64,000 nt of DNA from Parachryseolinea silvisoli (GTDB lineage: Bacteria > Bacteroidota > Bacteroidia > Cytophagales > Cyclobacteriaceae), in NCBI RefSeq assembly GCF_021190955.1, contig NZ_JAIOAO010000002.1, forward strand, positions 1,240,001 to 1,304,000, in the 5' to 3' direction. This document shows positions 51,250 to 60,488 of this stretch, one piece after another. Both the position numbers and the translations under genes were made by a program. A model generated the notes under the pieces. It worked only from the letters and a program-made list of their open reading frames with translations, had not been told where the DNA came from and searched no databases. Within the stretch, counting starts at the first letter, position 1. Every line of letters starts with the position of its first letter.

Positions 51250-51963
51250 ATGCTTGAACCATTGAAAAAGGTATACCGGAAGATCAAGTACGGTTTTTTT
51301 ACGACACCGCAGAAAGAATATATCAATTTTCATAAACGGCGGCAGCAGACGCTGTTGGACGCATATCGGAAAACGAATGTCGTTCGAAAGCTTCAGATCG
51401 GTGCGCAAAGCAACTCGATCGAAGGGTGGCTGAACGTAGATATTTTGCCGAAGGCCAACACCGTGGCCTATATGGATGCCACCGAGACCTTTCCTTTTGA
51501 GAGCAATTCATTGGATTATGTTTTTAGCGAGCACATGATCGAGCATGTGAGCTATGAAGGCGGGCGAAAGATGTTGCAGGAGTGCTATCGGACTTTGAAG
51601 CCGGGCGGCAAGATACGGATCGCTACACCCGACTTGCAGACGGTTGTACGTGTGCTGACCAATAGCCAGGACCCGGACGTGCAGCGGTACATCCGGTTTT
51701 ATGTTGACCGGTTTGTCGGTCCCACCGTGCCCTATGACCCGGCGCAGATGGTGAACACACTGTTCTATCAATTTGGGCATCAGTTTATTTACAATGAGTC
51801 GTCGCTGTCGCATGCTTTACGGCAAGCGGGGTTTACCCAGGTGCGGCGTTGTGCTGTGGGGGTGAGCGACGACCCCATGTTGCGGAATGTAGAGCAACAC
51901 ATGGTGGAGATGGGTGAGGCGAACAACGCCCTGGAGACGATGATCTTAGAAGCAACGAAGTAA
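51250..51963 (+). CDS. Class I methyltransferase
   Basis: 237 residues. VRKLQIGAQSNSIEGWLNVD is a variant motif I (IGAQSN in place of the usual glycine-rich loop), then YVFSEHMIEHVSYEGG and LKPGGKIRIATPDL are clear. This group is common in surface-glycan clusters. Next to the Wzt-type ATPase, a role as chain-capping methyltransferase is attractive but unproven. Confidence 0.85.
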   Translation: MLEPLKKVYRKIKYGFFTTPQKEYINFHKRRQQTLLDAYRKTNVVRKLQIGAQSNSIEGWLNVDILPKANTVAYMDATETFPFESNSLDYVFSEHMIEHVSYEGGRKMLQECYRTLKPGGKIRIATPDLQTVVRVLTNSQDPDVQRYIRFYVDRFVGPTVPYDPAQMVNTLFYQFGHQFIYNESSLSHALRQAGFTQVRRCAVGVSDDPMLRNVEQHMVEMGEANNALETMILEATK

Positions 51964-52937
51964 TGGCCGCTGTATCTGTTCTGATACCTGCTTACAACAC
52001 GGAGAAGTATATCGCGGAGACGATCCGGTCGGTGATGGCCCAAACCTTTACGGACTGGGAGCTGATCGTCGTAGACGATCGTTCGACCGATGGTACCGCA
52101 GACATTGTTGCCGGCTTTGCTGCCGCGGATGCCCGGATCAAACTGATTCGAAATCAGGAGAACCTGGGGATGATGGGCAACTGGAATTACGGATTATCGC
52201 TTTGTACGGCACGGTATTTTGTCAAACTCGATTGTGATGACGTATGGGCACCCGAGATGCTACAGGCATGTTATACTATCCTGGAACAGGATCCGTCGGT
52301 GGGCATGGTGTTTTCACAGTACCGGCTGATTGACGACAATAACCAGCCCCTGCCCAGCATTGGTGGAGACCTGCCGGCCTATGCGCGGAATGCGGCGTTT
52401 ACAGGAACTTCGCTGGTAAAGCGCGGCACGTATGGCATGTTGATGGACAACGTATTGAAGCAGGGCATCGGCTTGATCCGGCGACGCATCTTTGAAGAGA
52501 TCGGTCCTTTCTCTCTGCACGATTCCGGGGATACGGAAATGTGGTATCGCATTGGGGCGCACTATCGCATCTACGGGATCAACCAGATATATTATTCTTA
52601 CCGGGTACGGCCCGACAATTTTACCCGTACACAAATACTAAAGCTGAGCAAGCGGGAAAGGAACCTGTATGACGTGCGGCGCATGATTATAACCTATTAT
52701 TATCAACAGGGGCAGCTCACGGCGTCGGAATACCACGCATTTATGCGTGACAACCAATTCGAGTACGACAAGAGCGCCCTGTATGCCTATCGCGTGCAAG
52801 GTAAGTGGGGCAAAGCTCTCCAACTATTGGCAGGCACCTTGCTGCGACATCCACTTAGAATGACGCGTTTTTATTTCGGACGGCTTGCGGACCGCTTCAC
52901 ACGAAAGGAATCGTCTACTCAAACAACAACGGTATGA
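51963..52937 (+). CDS. Glycosyltransferase family 2
   Basis: 324 residues, GT-A fold. VSVLIPAYNTEKYIAETIRS, ELIVVDDRSTDGT, and FVKLDCDDVWAPEM with the DxD-like metal site; DTEMWYRIG later holds the usual acidic catalytic residue. No membrane segments. Its ATG shares one base with the preceding stop (TAATG). Transfers an unknown sugar. Confidence 0.92.
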   Translation: MAAVSVLIPAYNTEKYIAETIRSVMAQTFTDWELIVVDDRSTDGTADIVAGFAAADARIKLIRNQENLGMMGNWNYGLSLCTARYFVKLDCDDVWAPEMLQACYTILEQDPSVGMVFSQYRLIDDNNQPLPSIGGDLPAYARNAAFTGTSLVKRGTYGMLMDNVLKQGIGLIRRRIFEEIGPFSLHDSGDTEMWYRIGAHYRIYGINQIYYSYRVRPDNFTRTQILKLSKRERNLYDVRRMIITYYYQQGQLTASEYHAFMRDNQFEYDKSALYAYRVQGKWGKALQLLAGTLLRHPLRMTRFYFGRLADRFTRKESSTQTTTV

Positions 52938-53836
52938 TCAAGGTTGGTTTTTGTGTTTCATACGATTGGGAGATGTTGAAGCGGTCGTTGCCGCGGGTAT
53001 ATGCGTATGCGGATAAGATCTGTTTTTCACTCGATAAAAATCGTACGAGCTGGAATCGTCAACACTATACATTTGATGAAGTAGCCTTTGCTACCTGGCT
53101 GGCGCAGGCGGATCCGGACAAAAAGATCGACCTGTACGAAGACGATTTTTCCATCGATGGGCTCTCTCCTATGCAAAACGACAGCCGGCAGCGCATGCTG
53201 ATGGCCCAGCGGTTGGGAGAAGGGGGTTGGCACGTGCAGGTAGACAGCGACGAATATTTTCTGGACTTTGGAGGCTTTACCCGGCAACTTAAAAAGATTA
53301 ACCCGGCTCCTACGGGCAAGGAGAAGCCGGTAAATGTTTGTGTTTGTTGGGTTCCGTTGATCCGACGCGTACCCAATGGGTATATCTATGTCGACTTTAA
53401 AGATCAGGTGCCGGAAGTGGTACCGGTGGCCACGACCTTGCCGCACTATGAACGTGCGCGGCACAGCGGGCATTTTAATATCCTGACGTCGCACTATGTG
53501 ATTCATGAAACCTGGGCGCGGTCGGAAGACGAGCTTTGGTTTAAGATGAATAACTGGGGACATGTGGGTGATGAATTGGTGGAGCGGAACACCCGGCAGA
53601 GCTATTACAATCTCTGGAAAGTATTGGATGAGTATAATTATCAATACTTGTCGAATTTTCACCCGGCGCAAGCGGCCGTGTGGCCCACGTTAGGATTCTG
53701 CCCGGGCAAGTCCGTGGAAGAGTTTATGCAAAACTATAAGCCTCCCGTTTTTCCGCTTTCGCCGCTCCGCCTGGCGATGCGGAATAATCGGAACGTAGCG
53801 CGGATCAAGGCGTTGTATACTAAATTGTTTTCATGA
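52934..53836 (+). CDS. Putative glycosyltransferase, distant GT2-like
   Basis: 300 residues. It begins IKVGFCVSYDWEMLKRSLP and has WHVQVDSDEYFLDFGGF, an acidic site like the DxD of GT-A enzymes; HETWARSEDELWFKMNNWGHV later is notable. The usual GT2 opening (PxYNxxxxL) is missing, so it is a divergent member. Overlaps of four bases with both neighbours show it belongs to the same translational unit. Confidence 0.7.
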   Translation: MIKVGFCVSYDWEMLKRSLPRVYAYADKICFSLDKNRTSWNRQHYTFDEVAFATWLAQADPDKKIDLYEDDFSIDGLSPMQNDSRQRMLMAQRLGEGGWHVQVDSDEYFLDFGGFTRQLKKINPAPTGKEKPVNVCVCWVPLIRRVPNGYIYVDFKDQVPEVVPVATTLPHYERARHSGHFNILTSHYVIHETWARSEDELWFKMNNWGHVGDELVERNTRQSYYNLWKVLDEYNYQYLSNFHPAQAAVWPTLGFCPGKSVEEFMQNYKPPVFPLSPLRLAMRNNRNVARIKALYTKLFS

Positions 53837-54645
53837 TCGAGCTGTCCATCGTCATCATCAACTACAATACGTTTGGTCTTACCTGCCAGTGTATTGATAG
53901 TATTGTCGAACAGACGCAGGACGTGCGGTATGAGATCATTGTCGTGGATAATGCTTCGCGCGAACGTGACCCGCAGGATTTCGCTGCGCGCTATCCGTTT
54001 ATCAAGCTTGTGAAGAGCGAAAAGAACGTGGGCTTTGCCGGCGGAAACAACCTCGGCATCGCGGTGGCCGAAGGACAATACATTGTCTTGCTGAACAGCG
54101 ATACGGTGTTGCAGAACAACGTGATGCATATTTGCCTGGACTACTTGCGCACACACCCACGTGTGGCGGTGGTCGGGCCGGCGCTGTTCTTTGACGATGG
54201 CACGCGGCAGCATAATTGTCAGCGGTTCCCTTCGATACGGTATAAGCTCTTTGAGCTGTTCCGGCTGCAAAAGTTCCTTCCCCGTCGTACCGGTGGAAAA
54301 ATACTGTTGGGCTATTTCTTTGATCACACCGAACCGGTGGAGACGGACTGGATTTGGGGCACGTGCTTTATGTTTGAGAAGAAACTGCTGCTCGAACTAA
54401 AAGATAGCAAGCTGGCGGAGACTTTCTTTATGTATGGTGAGGATATGCAGTGGTGTCTGGAGTTTAAGAAGCTGGGCTATCATATTGCCTACGATCCGGC
54501 GGCCAGGGTGTTGCACCTGATGGGTAAGAGCGGCGGAGCGAAATCGGATCTGATCGAAAAGAATGCCGCTATCTTTATGAATATGTATTACTCGCCGGCA
54601 GAGCGATTTGTGATCCGGCAGTTAGACCGTTTACTAATGCCATGA
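53833..54645 (+). CDS. Glycosyltransferase family 2 (rhamnosyltransferase-like)
   Basis: 270 residues. LSIVIINYNTFGLTCQCIDS, EIIVVDNASRERD, KNVGFAGGNNLGI and VLLNSDTVLQNNV are hallmarks of the WbbL-like group, often rhamnosyltransferases. DWIWGTCFMFEK and FFMYGEDMQWCLEF carry later conserved residues. Sugar specificity is a guess from the group. Confidence 0.92.
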   Translation: MIELSIVIINYNTFGLTCQCIDSIVEQTQDVRYEIIVVDNASRERDPQDFAARYPFIKLVKSEKNVGFAGGNNLGIAVAEGQYIVLLNSDTVLQNNVMHICLDYLRTHPRVAVVGPALFFDDGTRQHNCQRFPSIRYKLFELFRLQKFLPRRTGGKILLGYFFDHTEPVETDWIWGTCFMFEKKLLLELKDSKLAETFFMYGEDMQWCLEFKKLGYHIAYDPAARVLHLMGKSGGAKSDLIEKNAAIFMNMYYSPAERFVIRQLDRLLMP

Positions 54646-55553
54646 CAGCGACCGTAGAAAATAGTGAGGTAAAGCTTTCGGTGGTGATTCCCACGTATCA
54701 GGGAGCACTGCGCATCTTGACAGTACTACGCTCGTTGGAGCAACAATCGTTTCGGGACTTTGAGGTGATTGTCGTGATTGATGGAAGCACGGACAACACC
54801 GAGGCCGTGGTGCAAGGGGCGGATGTCAACTTCCTGCTTCGCGTGGTAGTACAACAGAACAAGGGGCGGGCAGGTGCGCGGAATGCCGGCGTACAAGTGG
54901 CAAGTACAGACGCCGTTGTATTTTTTGATGACGATGTGATCGTTGCGACAGATGTACTGGCATGTTACTATCAATATCACCAACGAGGAGAGGCTCTGGT
55001 GGTCGGGGGGCTTTATTCCGTACAAGAAAGCCAGAACGAGTTCTTTCACTATTTTGAATATCTCAATATGAAGTGGAGCGCCAACCTGAACGGAAACACG
55101 GCAGGGTATATGAAGGCACCGTATATGTCGGCGGCGAATGCCTGCGTGCAAAAAAAGATCTTTTACGAAGTGGGTGGTTTCGATGAAGGCTTGCGTGATG
55201 CCGAGGATTTTGATTTGGCGATAAAGTTGTTCGAGAGGGGATATAAGCTGTATTTTGATCCGGCATTGCGTGCCGGCCATCATCTGCAACAGAGCATGCA
55301 GGTATATGTGCAGCGCTTGAATCAATATAAAGATGCCCGTCGAGCGCTACGCGAACGCAATCCGGCCGTAAAGAAGTATACCGCGGAAACGCCCTGGCAA
55401 GGAAATCTATTGAAGAAAATGATTTATCATTTCTTTGCATTCCCTTTTTATATCCGGTGGGCGGATGCGGGTGTATTTACCTTTCTGCCGGTAAAGATTC
55501 GCTACCGGTTTTATGATGTGATCGTCACGGCAAACTCCACGAACTTCGTATGA
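54642..55553 (+). CDS. Glycosyltransferase family 2
   Basis: 303 residues. LSVVIPTYQGALRILTVLRS, EVIVVIDGSTDNTE, GRAGARNAGV and VFFDDDVIVATDV (metal site) define GT2; AANACVQKKIFYEVGGFDEG and DAEDFDLAIKLFERG are the acceptor-side motifs. A hydrophobic patch near the C-terminus (FFAFPFYIRWADAGVFTFL) may touch the membrane. Start overlaps the previous stop by four bases. Confidence 0.92.
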   Translation: MTATVENSEVKLSVVIPTYQGALRILTVLRSLEQQSFRDFEVIVVIDGSTDNTEAVVQGADVNFLLRVVVQQNKGRAGARNAGVQVASTDAVVFFDDDVIVATDVLACYYQYHQRGEALVVGGLYSVQESQNEFFHYFEYLNMKWSANLNGNTAGYMKAPYMSAANACVQKKIFYEVGGFDEGLRDAEDFDLAIKLFERGYKLYFDPALRAGHHLQQSMQVYVQRLNQYKDARRALRERNPAVKKYTAETPWQGNLLKKMIYHFFAFPFYIRWADAGVFTFLPVKIRYRFYDVIVTANSTNFV

Positions 55554-56683
55554 AAAAGAAGCTGGTGTACATTCTGTCTTTTGTGGAAAAGTCGTTGCCC
55601 GTCGAGTGGGTGATTGAAAACCTGGACCGCACAAAATATGACTTGTCCTTTATCATGATGGGAAGAGACAACACACCCTTTACCCAATTTCTGCAGCAGC
55701 AAAATGTGCCATACGACGTTGTGCCGTATGACGGCAAGGGCGACCTGCTGCCAACCTTTTATAAGATTTTCAGGATTCTGCGTCGTACGAGGCCACACGT
55801 GGTGCATGTACACTTATTTTACGCTGGCATTATCGCACTGCCGGCGGCCTGGCTGGCCGGTGTACGAAGTCGGATCTATACACGACACTATAGCAGCTAT
55901 CACCACGACTATTTTAAGAAGGGCGTCGTTCTCGACAGGGTTATCAATTTCTTTTCGACCCGGTTGGTCGCTATCAGCCAGGTGGTGGAGAATGTGCTGG
56001 TAACGCGGGAACACGTGGCGCCGAAAAAGATCACACGGATTCCGCACGGATTTGATTTTTCTTACTTTGTGCGCCGGTCGGAAGAGATCGAAGCGGTGCG
56101 AATCAAACACGGCATTCCCGCCGGGAAACATCCGGTGATTGGGGTCATTTCCCGCTATACGCATCTTAAAGGTATTCAATACACGATTGAGGCATTTGCT
56201 GCATTGCGCCAACATTACCCGCAGGCACACCTTGTCCTGAGCAATGCCAACGGTAACTACAAGGCGGTGCTGTCCGCGAAACTGAACGCATTGCCACCGG
56301 GCTCTTTTACGGAGATTTTGTTTGAGGAGGACGTCCGCGCGCTGTATGCGTTGTTTGATGTCTTTGTGCATGTGCCAATCGCGCCTGATTGTGAGGCGTT
56401 TGGGCAGACGTACGTGGAAGCGCTGGCGATGCGGGTGCCTTCGGTCTTTACGTTGTCGGGCATTGCCCGGGAGTTTGTGGAAGATGGCGTGAACGCCCGG
56501 GTGGTTCCCTACCACGATGCTGCCGCGATAGCGCACGCGATCCAGGAACTGCTACAAAACGTGACGCTGCGCGAGCGTGTTACTACCCAGGGATACGAGG
56601 CGGTGACCCAACGGTTTGGTATGCCCGTAATGATCGAACGCCTGGATGCTGCGTACCAGGCGTCTTCAAAAACACGCATCTGA
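55550..56683 (+). CDS. Glycosyltransferase family 4
   Basis: 377 residues, GT-B fold. N-terminal KKLVYILSFVEKSLPVEW and PHVVHVHLFYAG; linker KITRIPHGFDFSYF; C-terminal VIGVISRYTHLKGIQYTIEA and EAFGQTYVEALAMRVPSVF with the EX7E pair typical of family 4 retaining enzymes. Overlaps previous stop by four bases. Confidence 0.93.
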   Translation: MKKKLVYILSFVEKSLPVEWVIENLDRTKYDLSFIMMGRDNTPFTQFLQQQNVPYDVVPYDGKGDLLPTFYKIFRILRRTRPHVVHVHLFYAGIIALPAAWLAGVRSRIYTRHYSSYHHDYFKKGVVLDRVINFFSTRLVAISQVVENVLVTREHVAPKKITRIPHGFDFSYFVRRSEEIEAVRIKHGIPAGKHPVIGVISRYTHLKGIQYTIEAFAALRQHYPQAHLVLSNANGNYKAVLSAKLNALPPGSFTEILFEEDVRALYALFDVFVHVPIAPDCEAFGQTYVEALAMRVPSVFTLSGIAREFVEDGVNARVVPYHDAAAIAHAIQELLQNVTLRERVTTQGYEAVTQRFGMPVMIERLDAAYQASSKTRI

Positions 56684-56770
56684 CGGAAAAACACACCTGC
56701 TTAAGGTTTCCTCTGGCGGTCTGCTTAATTTTGCTCAAAAGGTCTTTATCATTCCTTGTCGTAAAATCAG

Positions 56771-57649
56771 ATGTTCCTCTCCATCATCATTCCCACCTAT
56801 AACCGTGCCGGTTTTATCGGTAAGACCTTAGCGTCATTGCTGGTCCAGGATGCATCCGCATCCGATTTTGAAATCATTGTGATTGATGATGGAAGTACTG
56901 ACAACACCCGGGAGATGATGGAATCCTTTGATCGCACGCGCGTGCGCTACTTTCGTAAAGAGAATGGTGAACGGTCGGCGGCACGGAACTATGGCGCCCG
57001 CCTGGCGAAAGGTGATTACATTAACTTTTTTGACTCGGACGATCTGGCCTATCCGCATCACGTACGCACGGCGCTGGAAACGGTGCAGCGATTACAGTCG
57101 CCCGAAGTTTTTCACCTCGGCTATGATGTGAAAGACGATAAGAACCGGCTGACGCGGACGATGTGTGATTTGCCGACGAAGGTAAACGGCCGGCTGATCG
57201 ACGGCAATCACCTGAGTTGCAACGGTGTATTTATCCGCGCCGACGTTTGCGGGCAATATCCATTTCTCGAAAATCTGCATGTCTCGGAAGACTACCAGTT
57301 GTGGCTGCGCCTGGCGGCAAGATTCGATTTTCATGCCATCAAAACAGTGACGTCTACGGTGGTCGATCATCAGGCGCGTAGTGTGTTTAAGATCCATGAA
57401 GAGAAGTTTCTGAAGCGCATGGCGCTGTTACAAACGTCACTGGAAGCGGACGAACGCTTTATGCAGGTATACGGCGGCCAGCTCGGAACCTTTCGGGCTT
57501 ACCTTTTTATTCATACGGCCTTACACTTCGCGATGGCGGGGCTGTCGTCGGCCAAAGTATTTCGCTACCTTTTGGCGGCCGTCAAAAATAAGCCGACGGT
57601 GCTTTTCTCACGGCGGTTTGCGGCCGTCCTCAAAAATACGATCCTATAG
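56771..57649 (+). CDS. Glycosyltransferase family 2
   Basis: 292 residues. LSIIIPTYNRAGFIGKTLAS, EIIVIDDGSTDNTR, GERSAARNYGARLA and INFFDSDDLAYPHHV (metal site) are standard GT2. VSEDYQLWLRLA holds the catalytic-base region. A gap of 87 bases before it breaks the run of overlapping genes, so it may begin a second sub-operon. Confidence 0.93.
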   Translation: MFLSIIIPTYNRAGFIGKTLASLLVQDASASDFEIIVIDDGSTDNTREMMESFDRTRVRYFRKENGERSAARNYGARLAKGDYINFFDSDDLAYPHHVRTALETVQRLQSPEVFHLGYDVKDDKNRLTRTMCDLPTKVNGRLIDGNHLSCNGVFIRADVCGQYPFLENLHVSEDYQLWLRLAARFDFHAIKTVTSTVVDHQARSVFKIHEEKFLKRMALLQTSLEADERFMQVYGGQLGTFRAYLFIHTALHFAMAGLSSAKVFRYLLAAVKNKPTVLFSRRFAAVLKNTIL

Positions 57650-57661
57650 CACTTGAATGAT

Positions 57662-58627
57662 ATGACCCCTCAACTGATCAATCCGAACATGGGTGCTCCG
57701 CTTACGCAGCGGGGAGATCTGCTGATCGATAGCCAGGGGGTTACGTTTCCCCGGGTGAACGGTGCCTGGCGTTTTGTGAAGAGCGATAATTATACGGGGA
57801 GCTTCGGGTTTCAATGGAACCGTTTTGAGCGAACCCAGGTGGATCGCTTTCAGCGGCATTCGTCGCAGAGCTACGATCGGTTCTTCGCCGTCACGCGCTG
57901 GAACGAACAGGATTTGTCGGCACAAAACATTTTAGAAGTGGGCTCGGGCGCGGGCCGGTTCTCACAGGTTGTTTTACAGCATACACAGGCTACGTTGTAT
58001 AGCGTGGATTATTCCGATGCCGTAGAAGCAAACTATCGCAACAACGGCAGCGATGATCGTCTGAATCTTTTCCAGGCGAGTGTCTATGAGTTGCCGTTTG
58101 CTCCCGGGCAATTCGATAAGGTGTTTTGTTTTGGTGTGCTGCAGCATACCCCAGACGTTAAACGCTCGGTAGCGAGCCTGATCCGGATGGTAAAACCGGG
58201 TGGTGAGCTGATCGTGGATTTTTATCCGGTAAAAGGATGGTATACGAAGATCCATGCGAAATATCTGCTGCGCCCGTTTACGCGCCGGATGGATCACCTC
58301 CGGTTGTTGAATCTTATTGAGAAACATGCAGACAGGCTTATCCGTGCGTATCGTTTTTTTGATCGCCTGGGGCTGGGCCGGATCGTAAACCGGTTTCTAC
58401 CGGTCTGCGACATTCGCCGCACACTGCCGACGAATCTGTCGGAGGCGGAACTGCGTGAATGGGTGATATTGGATACCTTTGATATGTTCTCACCGCAATA
58501 CGACCAGCCGCAGCGCCTGGAGACCGTTGCCAACTGGTTTGCGGAAGCGGGCATGCGCGAGGTGATTCCCTCGGTTGTGCGGTACGGCGATGGCAACGAA
58601 ATCTATACAGTAAAAGGCATACGATAG
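57662..58627 (+). CDS. SAM-dependent methyltransferase with Trm112-like N-terminus
   Basis: 321 residues from ATG 57662 (a TTG at 57653 is also in frame). The first 40 residues (PLTQRGDLLIDSQGVTFPRV) look like a Trm112/UbiE-associated short domain that has lost cysteines. Motif I NILEVGSGAGRFSQVVL, then FCFGVLQHTPDVKRSV and MVKPGGELIVDFYP. Likely modifies a sugar or lipid in the glycan pathway. Four bases lie between it and the asparagine-synthetase-like gene. Confidence 0.87.
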   Translation: MTPQLINPNMGAPLTQRGDLLIDSQGVTFPRVNGAWRFVKSDNYTGSFGFQWNRFERTQVDRFQRHSSQSYDRFFAVTRWNEQDLSAQNILEVGSGAGRFSQVVLQHTQATLYSVDYSDAVEANYRNNGSDDRLNLFQASVYELPFAPGQFDKVFCFGVLQHTPDVKRSVASLIRMVKPGGELIVDFYPVKGWYTKIHAKYLLRPFTRRMDHLRLLNLIEKHADRLIRAYRFFDRLGLGRIVNRFLPVCDIRRTLPTNLSEAELREWVILDTFDMFSPQYDQPQRLETVANWFAEAGMREVIPSVVRYGDGNEIYTVKGIR

Positions 58628-58630
58628 CTT

Positions 58631-60484
58631 ATGTGCGGCATTTCAGGTATTCTCTCGCCAGCGGGTGTAACGCGTGAGCGGATTGGGCAGATGACCACGG
58701 CCCTGGCGCATCGCGGCCCCGACGCACACGGCGTATGGGTAAATTCGGCTGCAACCATCGGCCTGGGGCACACACGGCTCAGTATCATCGACCTGAGCAT
58801 TGGCGCGAATCAGCCTTTTTACTCGCGAGACAACCGGTATGTGGTGGTCTTCAATGGCGAAATCTACAACTTCCAGGCACTGCGCAACGAGCTCAACGAA
58901 CGTCATGGCATAACGTTCCGCACGACGAGCGATACCGAGGTATTGGTCGAAGCGTTTGCCGTGTGGGGCAAAGGCGCTGCCGCCCGGCTCGAAGGCATGT
59001 TTGCGGCCATTATTGCCGACCAGCAAACTGGCAAGGTATACCTGTTGCGCGACCGCGCAGGTAAGAAACCCCTGTTCTATTTTCAGTCTGGAACGACACT
59101 GGCGTTTGCCTCTGAGATGAAGGCGTTGTTGCGCGACCCCGAGATACGACAGGCGGCGAAGATCAATCGCGACGTTTTTACAACTTTTCTGCACCTGGGC
59201 TATATACCCGGCCCGGCGACGATTTACGAAAATATTTTCAAGTTCCCGGCAGGGCATATCGGCGAATGCGATGCCTCACTGCGGATCTACGCCCGGCCCT
59301 ATTGGCAGTTACAAGATCACTTATCGGATGTGATCCTGACGGATGCGGCGCAGGCGAAAGATACCTTGCGTACGCTGTTGCACGATGCCGTGGCGAAGCG
59401 CATGATTAGTGACGTACCGCTGGGCGCATTTCTCAGTGGCGGCACCGATTCGTCGCTGGTGACGGCTGTCGCGGCGGCACAACGGAGCACGCCCCTGAAG
59501 ACCTTTAGCATTGGCTTTGAAGAAAGCAAGTTTGACGAAAGCCGGTATGCACGCGCGGTGGCCGAACACCTGGGCACAGACCACACAACTTATACGCTGT
59601 CTGAGAAGGAAGCGCTGGGTATAGTGGAAACCTATCTGCAACATTTTGACGAACCTTTTGCGGATACCTCAGCCATCCCCACCATGCTGGTGTCGCGCCT
59701 GGCGCGGCAGCAGGTAAAGGTGGTGCTGACGGGTGATGGTGGGGATGAGCTTTTTCAAGGGTATGGCGCATACACCTGGGCCAACCGCCTGGACCGGACT
59801 GGCATGGGACTGTTGCGTGTACCCTTCAGGGGAGTATTGAAGGCTGCCGGCACAAGCCGCCTGGAGCGCATTGGGCACCTGCTGGCGTCTCCCCTGGGAA
59901 ATGAACGAAGTCATATCTTTTCACAAGAGCAATATTTCTTTTCACAGCAAGAACTGGATACGTATGCCAACGGGTTTACGCCCTTTCGCTATCAGGATGC
60001 CACGGATAGTAAACAGCGCTTTACAGCGGGCGAACGACAGGCGCTGTTTGACCTGGAGTATTACCTGTGTGACGACCTGTTGGTGAAGATAGACCGGGCA
60101 TCGATGTATTATGCGTTGGAGTGCCGTTCGCCTCTGCTGGACCATCGCCTCGTCGAGTTTGCTTTCTCACTGGATGCTTCGCTGAAAGTCCGTGATGGAC
60201 GCGCCAAGTGGCTCTTGAAAGAGCTGCTACGGGAATATATTCCGTCGGAATTGATAGACCGGCCCAAGTGGGGTTTTAGCGTGCCGCTGGCCACGTGGTT
60301 GAAAGGTGATTTGCGTTACCTGGTGGAACGTTACCTGAGCCCGGAGGCAGTAGCCGCCGCGGGGGTTTTGGATGCCGGTTATGTCAAGCAGTTGGTGAAT
60401 GGCTTCTTTGGTGGGAAGGATTATCTCTATAATCGCCTGTGGGTATTGATTGTTCTGCACAAGTGGCTACACGATAACGGATAA
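58631..60484 (+). CDS. asnB: Asparagine synthetase (glutamine-hydrolysing) type
   Basis: 617 residues. MCGISGI gives the N-terminal nucleophile Cys2 of the class II glutaminase; HRGPDAHGVW, RLSIIDLS and FNGEIYNFQ follow. The synthetase half has the PP-loop FLSGGTDSSLV and LTGDGGDELFQGY, DRPKWGFSVP. It can make asparagine from aspartate and glutamine, but copies inside surface-glycan clusters often amidate uronic acids or related sugars. Here the context favours the latter; the sequence does not decide. Confidence 0.92.
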   Translation: MCGISGILSPAGVTRERIGQMTTALAHRGPDAHGVWVNSAATIGLGHTRLSIIDLSIGANQPFYSRDNRYVVVFNGEIYNFQALRNELNERHGITFRTTSDTEVLVEAFAVWGKGAAARLEGMFAAIIADQQTGKVYLLRDRAGKKPLFYFQSGTTLAFASEMKALLRDPEIRQAAKINRDVFTTFLHLGYIPGPATIYENIFKFPAGHIGECDASLRIYARPYWQLQDHLSDVILTDAAQAKDTLRTLLHDAVAKRMISDVPLGAFLSGGTDSSLVTAVAAAQRSTPLKTFSIGFEESKFDESRYARAVAEHLGTDHTTYTLSEKEALGIVETYLQHFDEPFADTSAIPTMLVSRLARQQVKVVLTGDGGDELFQGYGAYTWANRLDRTGMGLLRVPFRGVLKAAGTSRLERIGHLLASPLGNERSHIFSQEQYFFSQQELDTYANGFTPFRYQDATDSKQRFTAGERQALFDLEYYLCDDLLVKIDRASMYYALECRSPLLDHRLVEFAFSLDASLKVRDGRAKWLLKELLREYIPSELIDRPKWGFSVPLATWLKGDLRYLVERYLSPEAVAAAGVLDAGYVKQLVNGFFGGKDYLYNRLWVLIVLHKWLHDNG

Positions 60485-60488
60485 GGCG

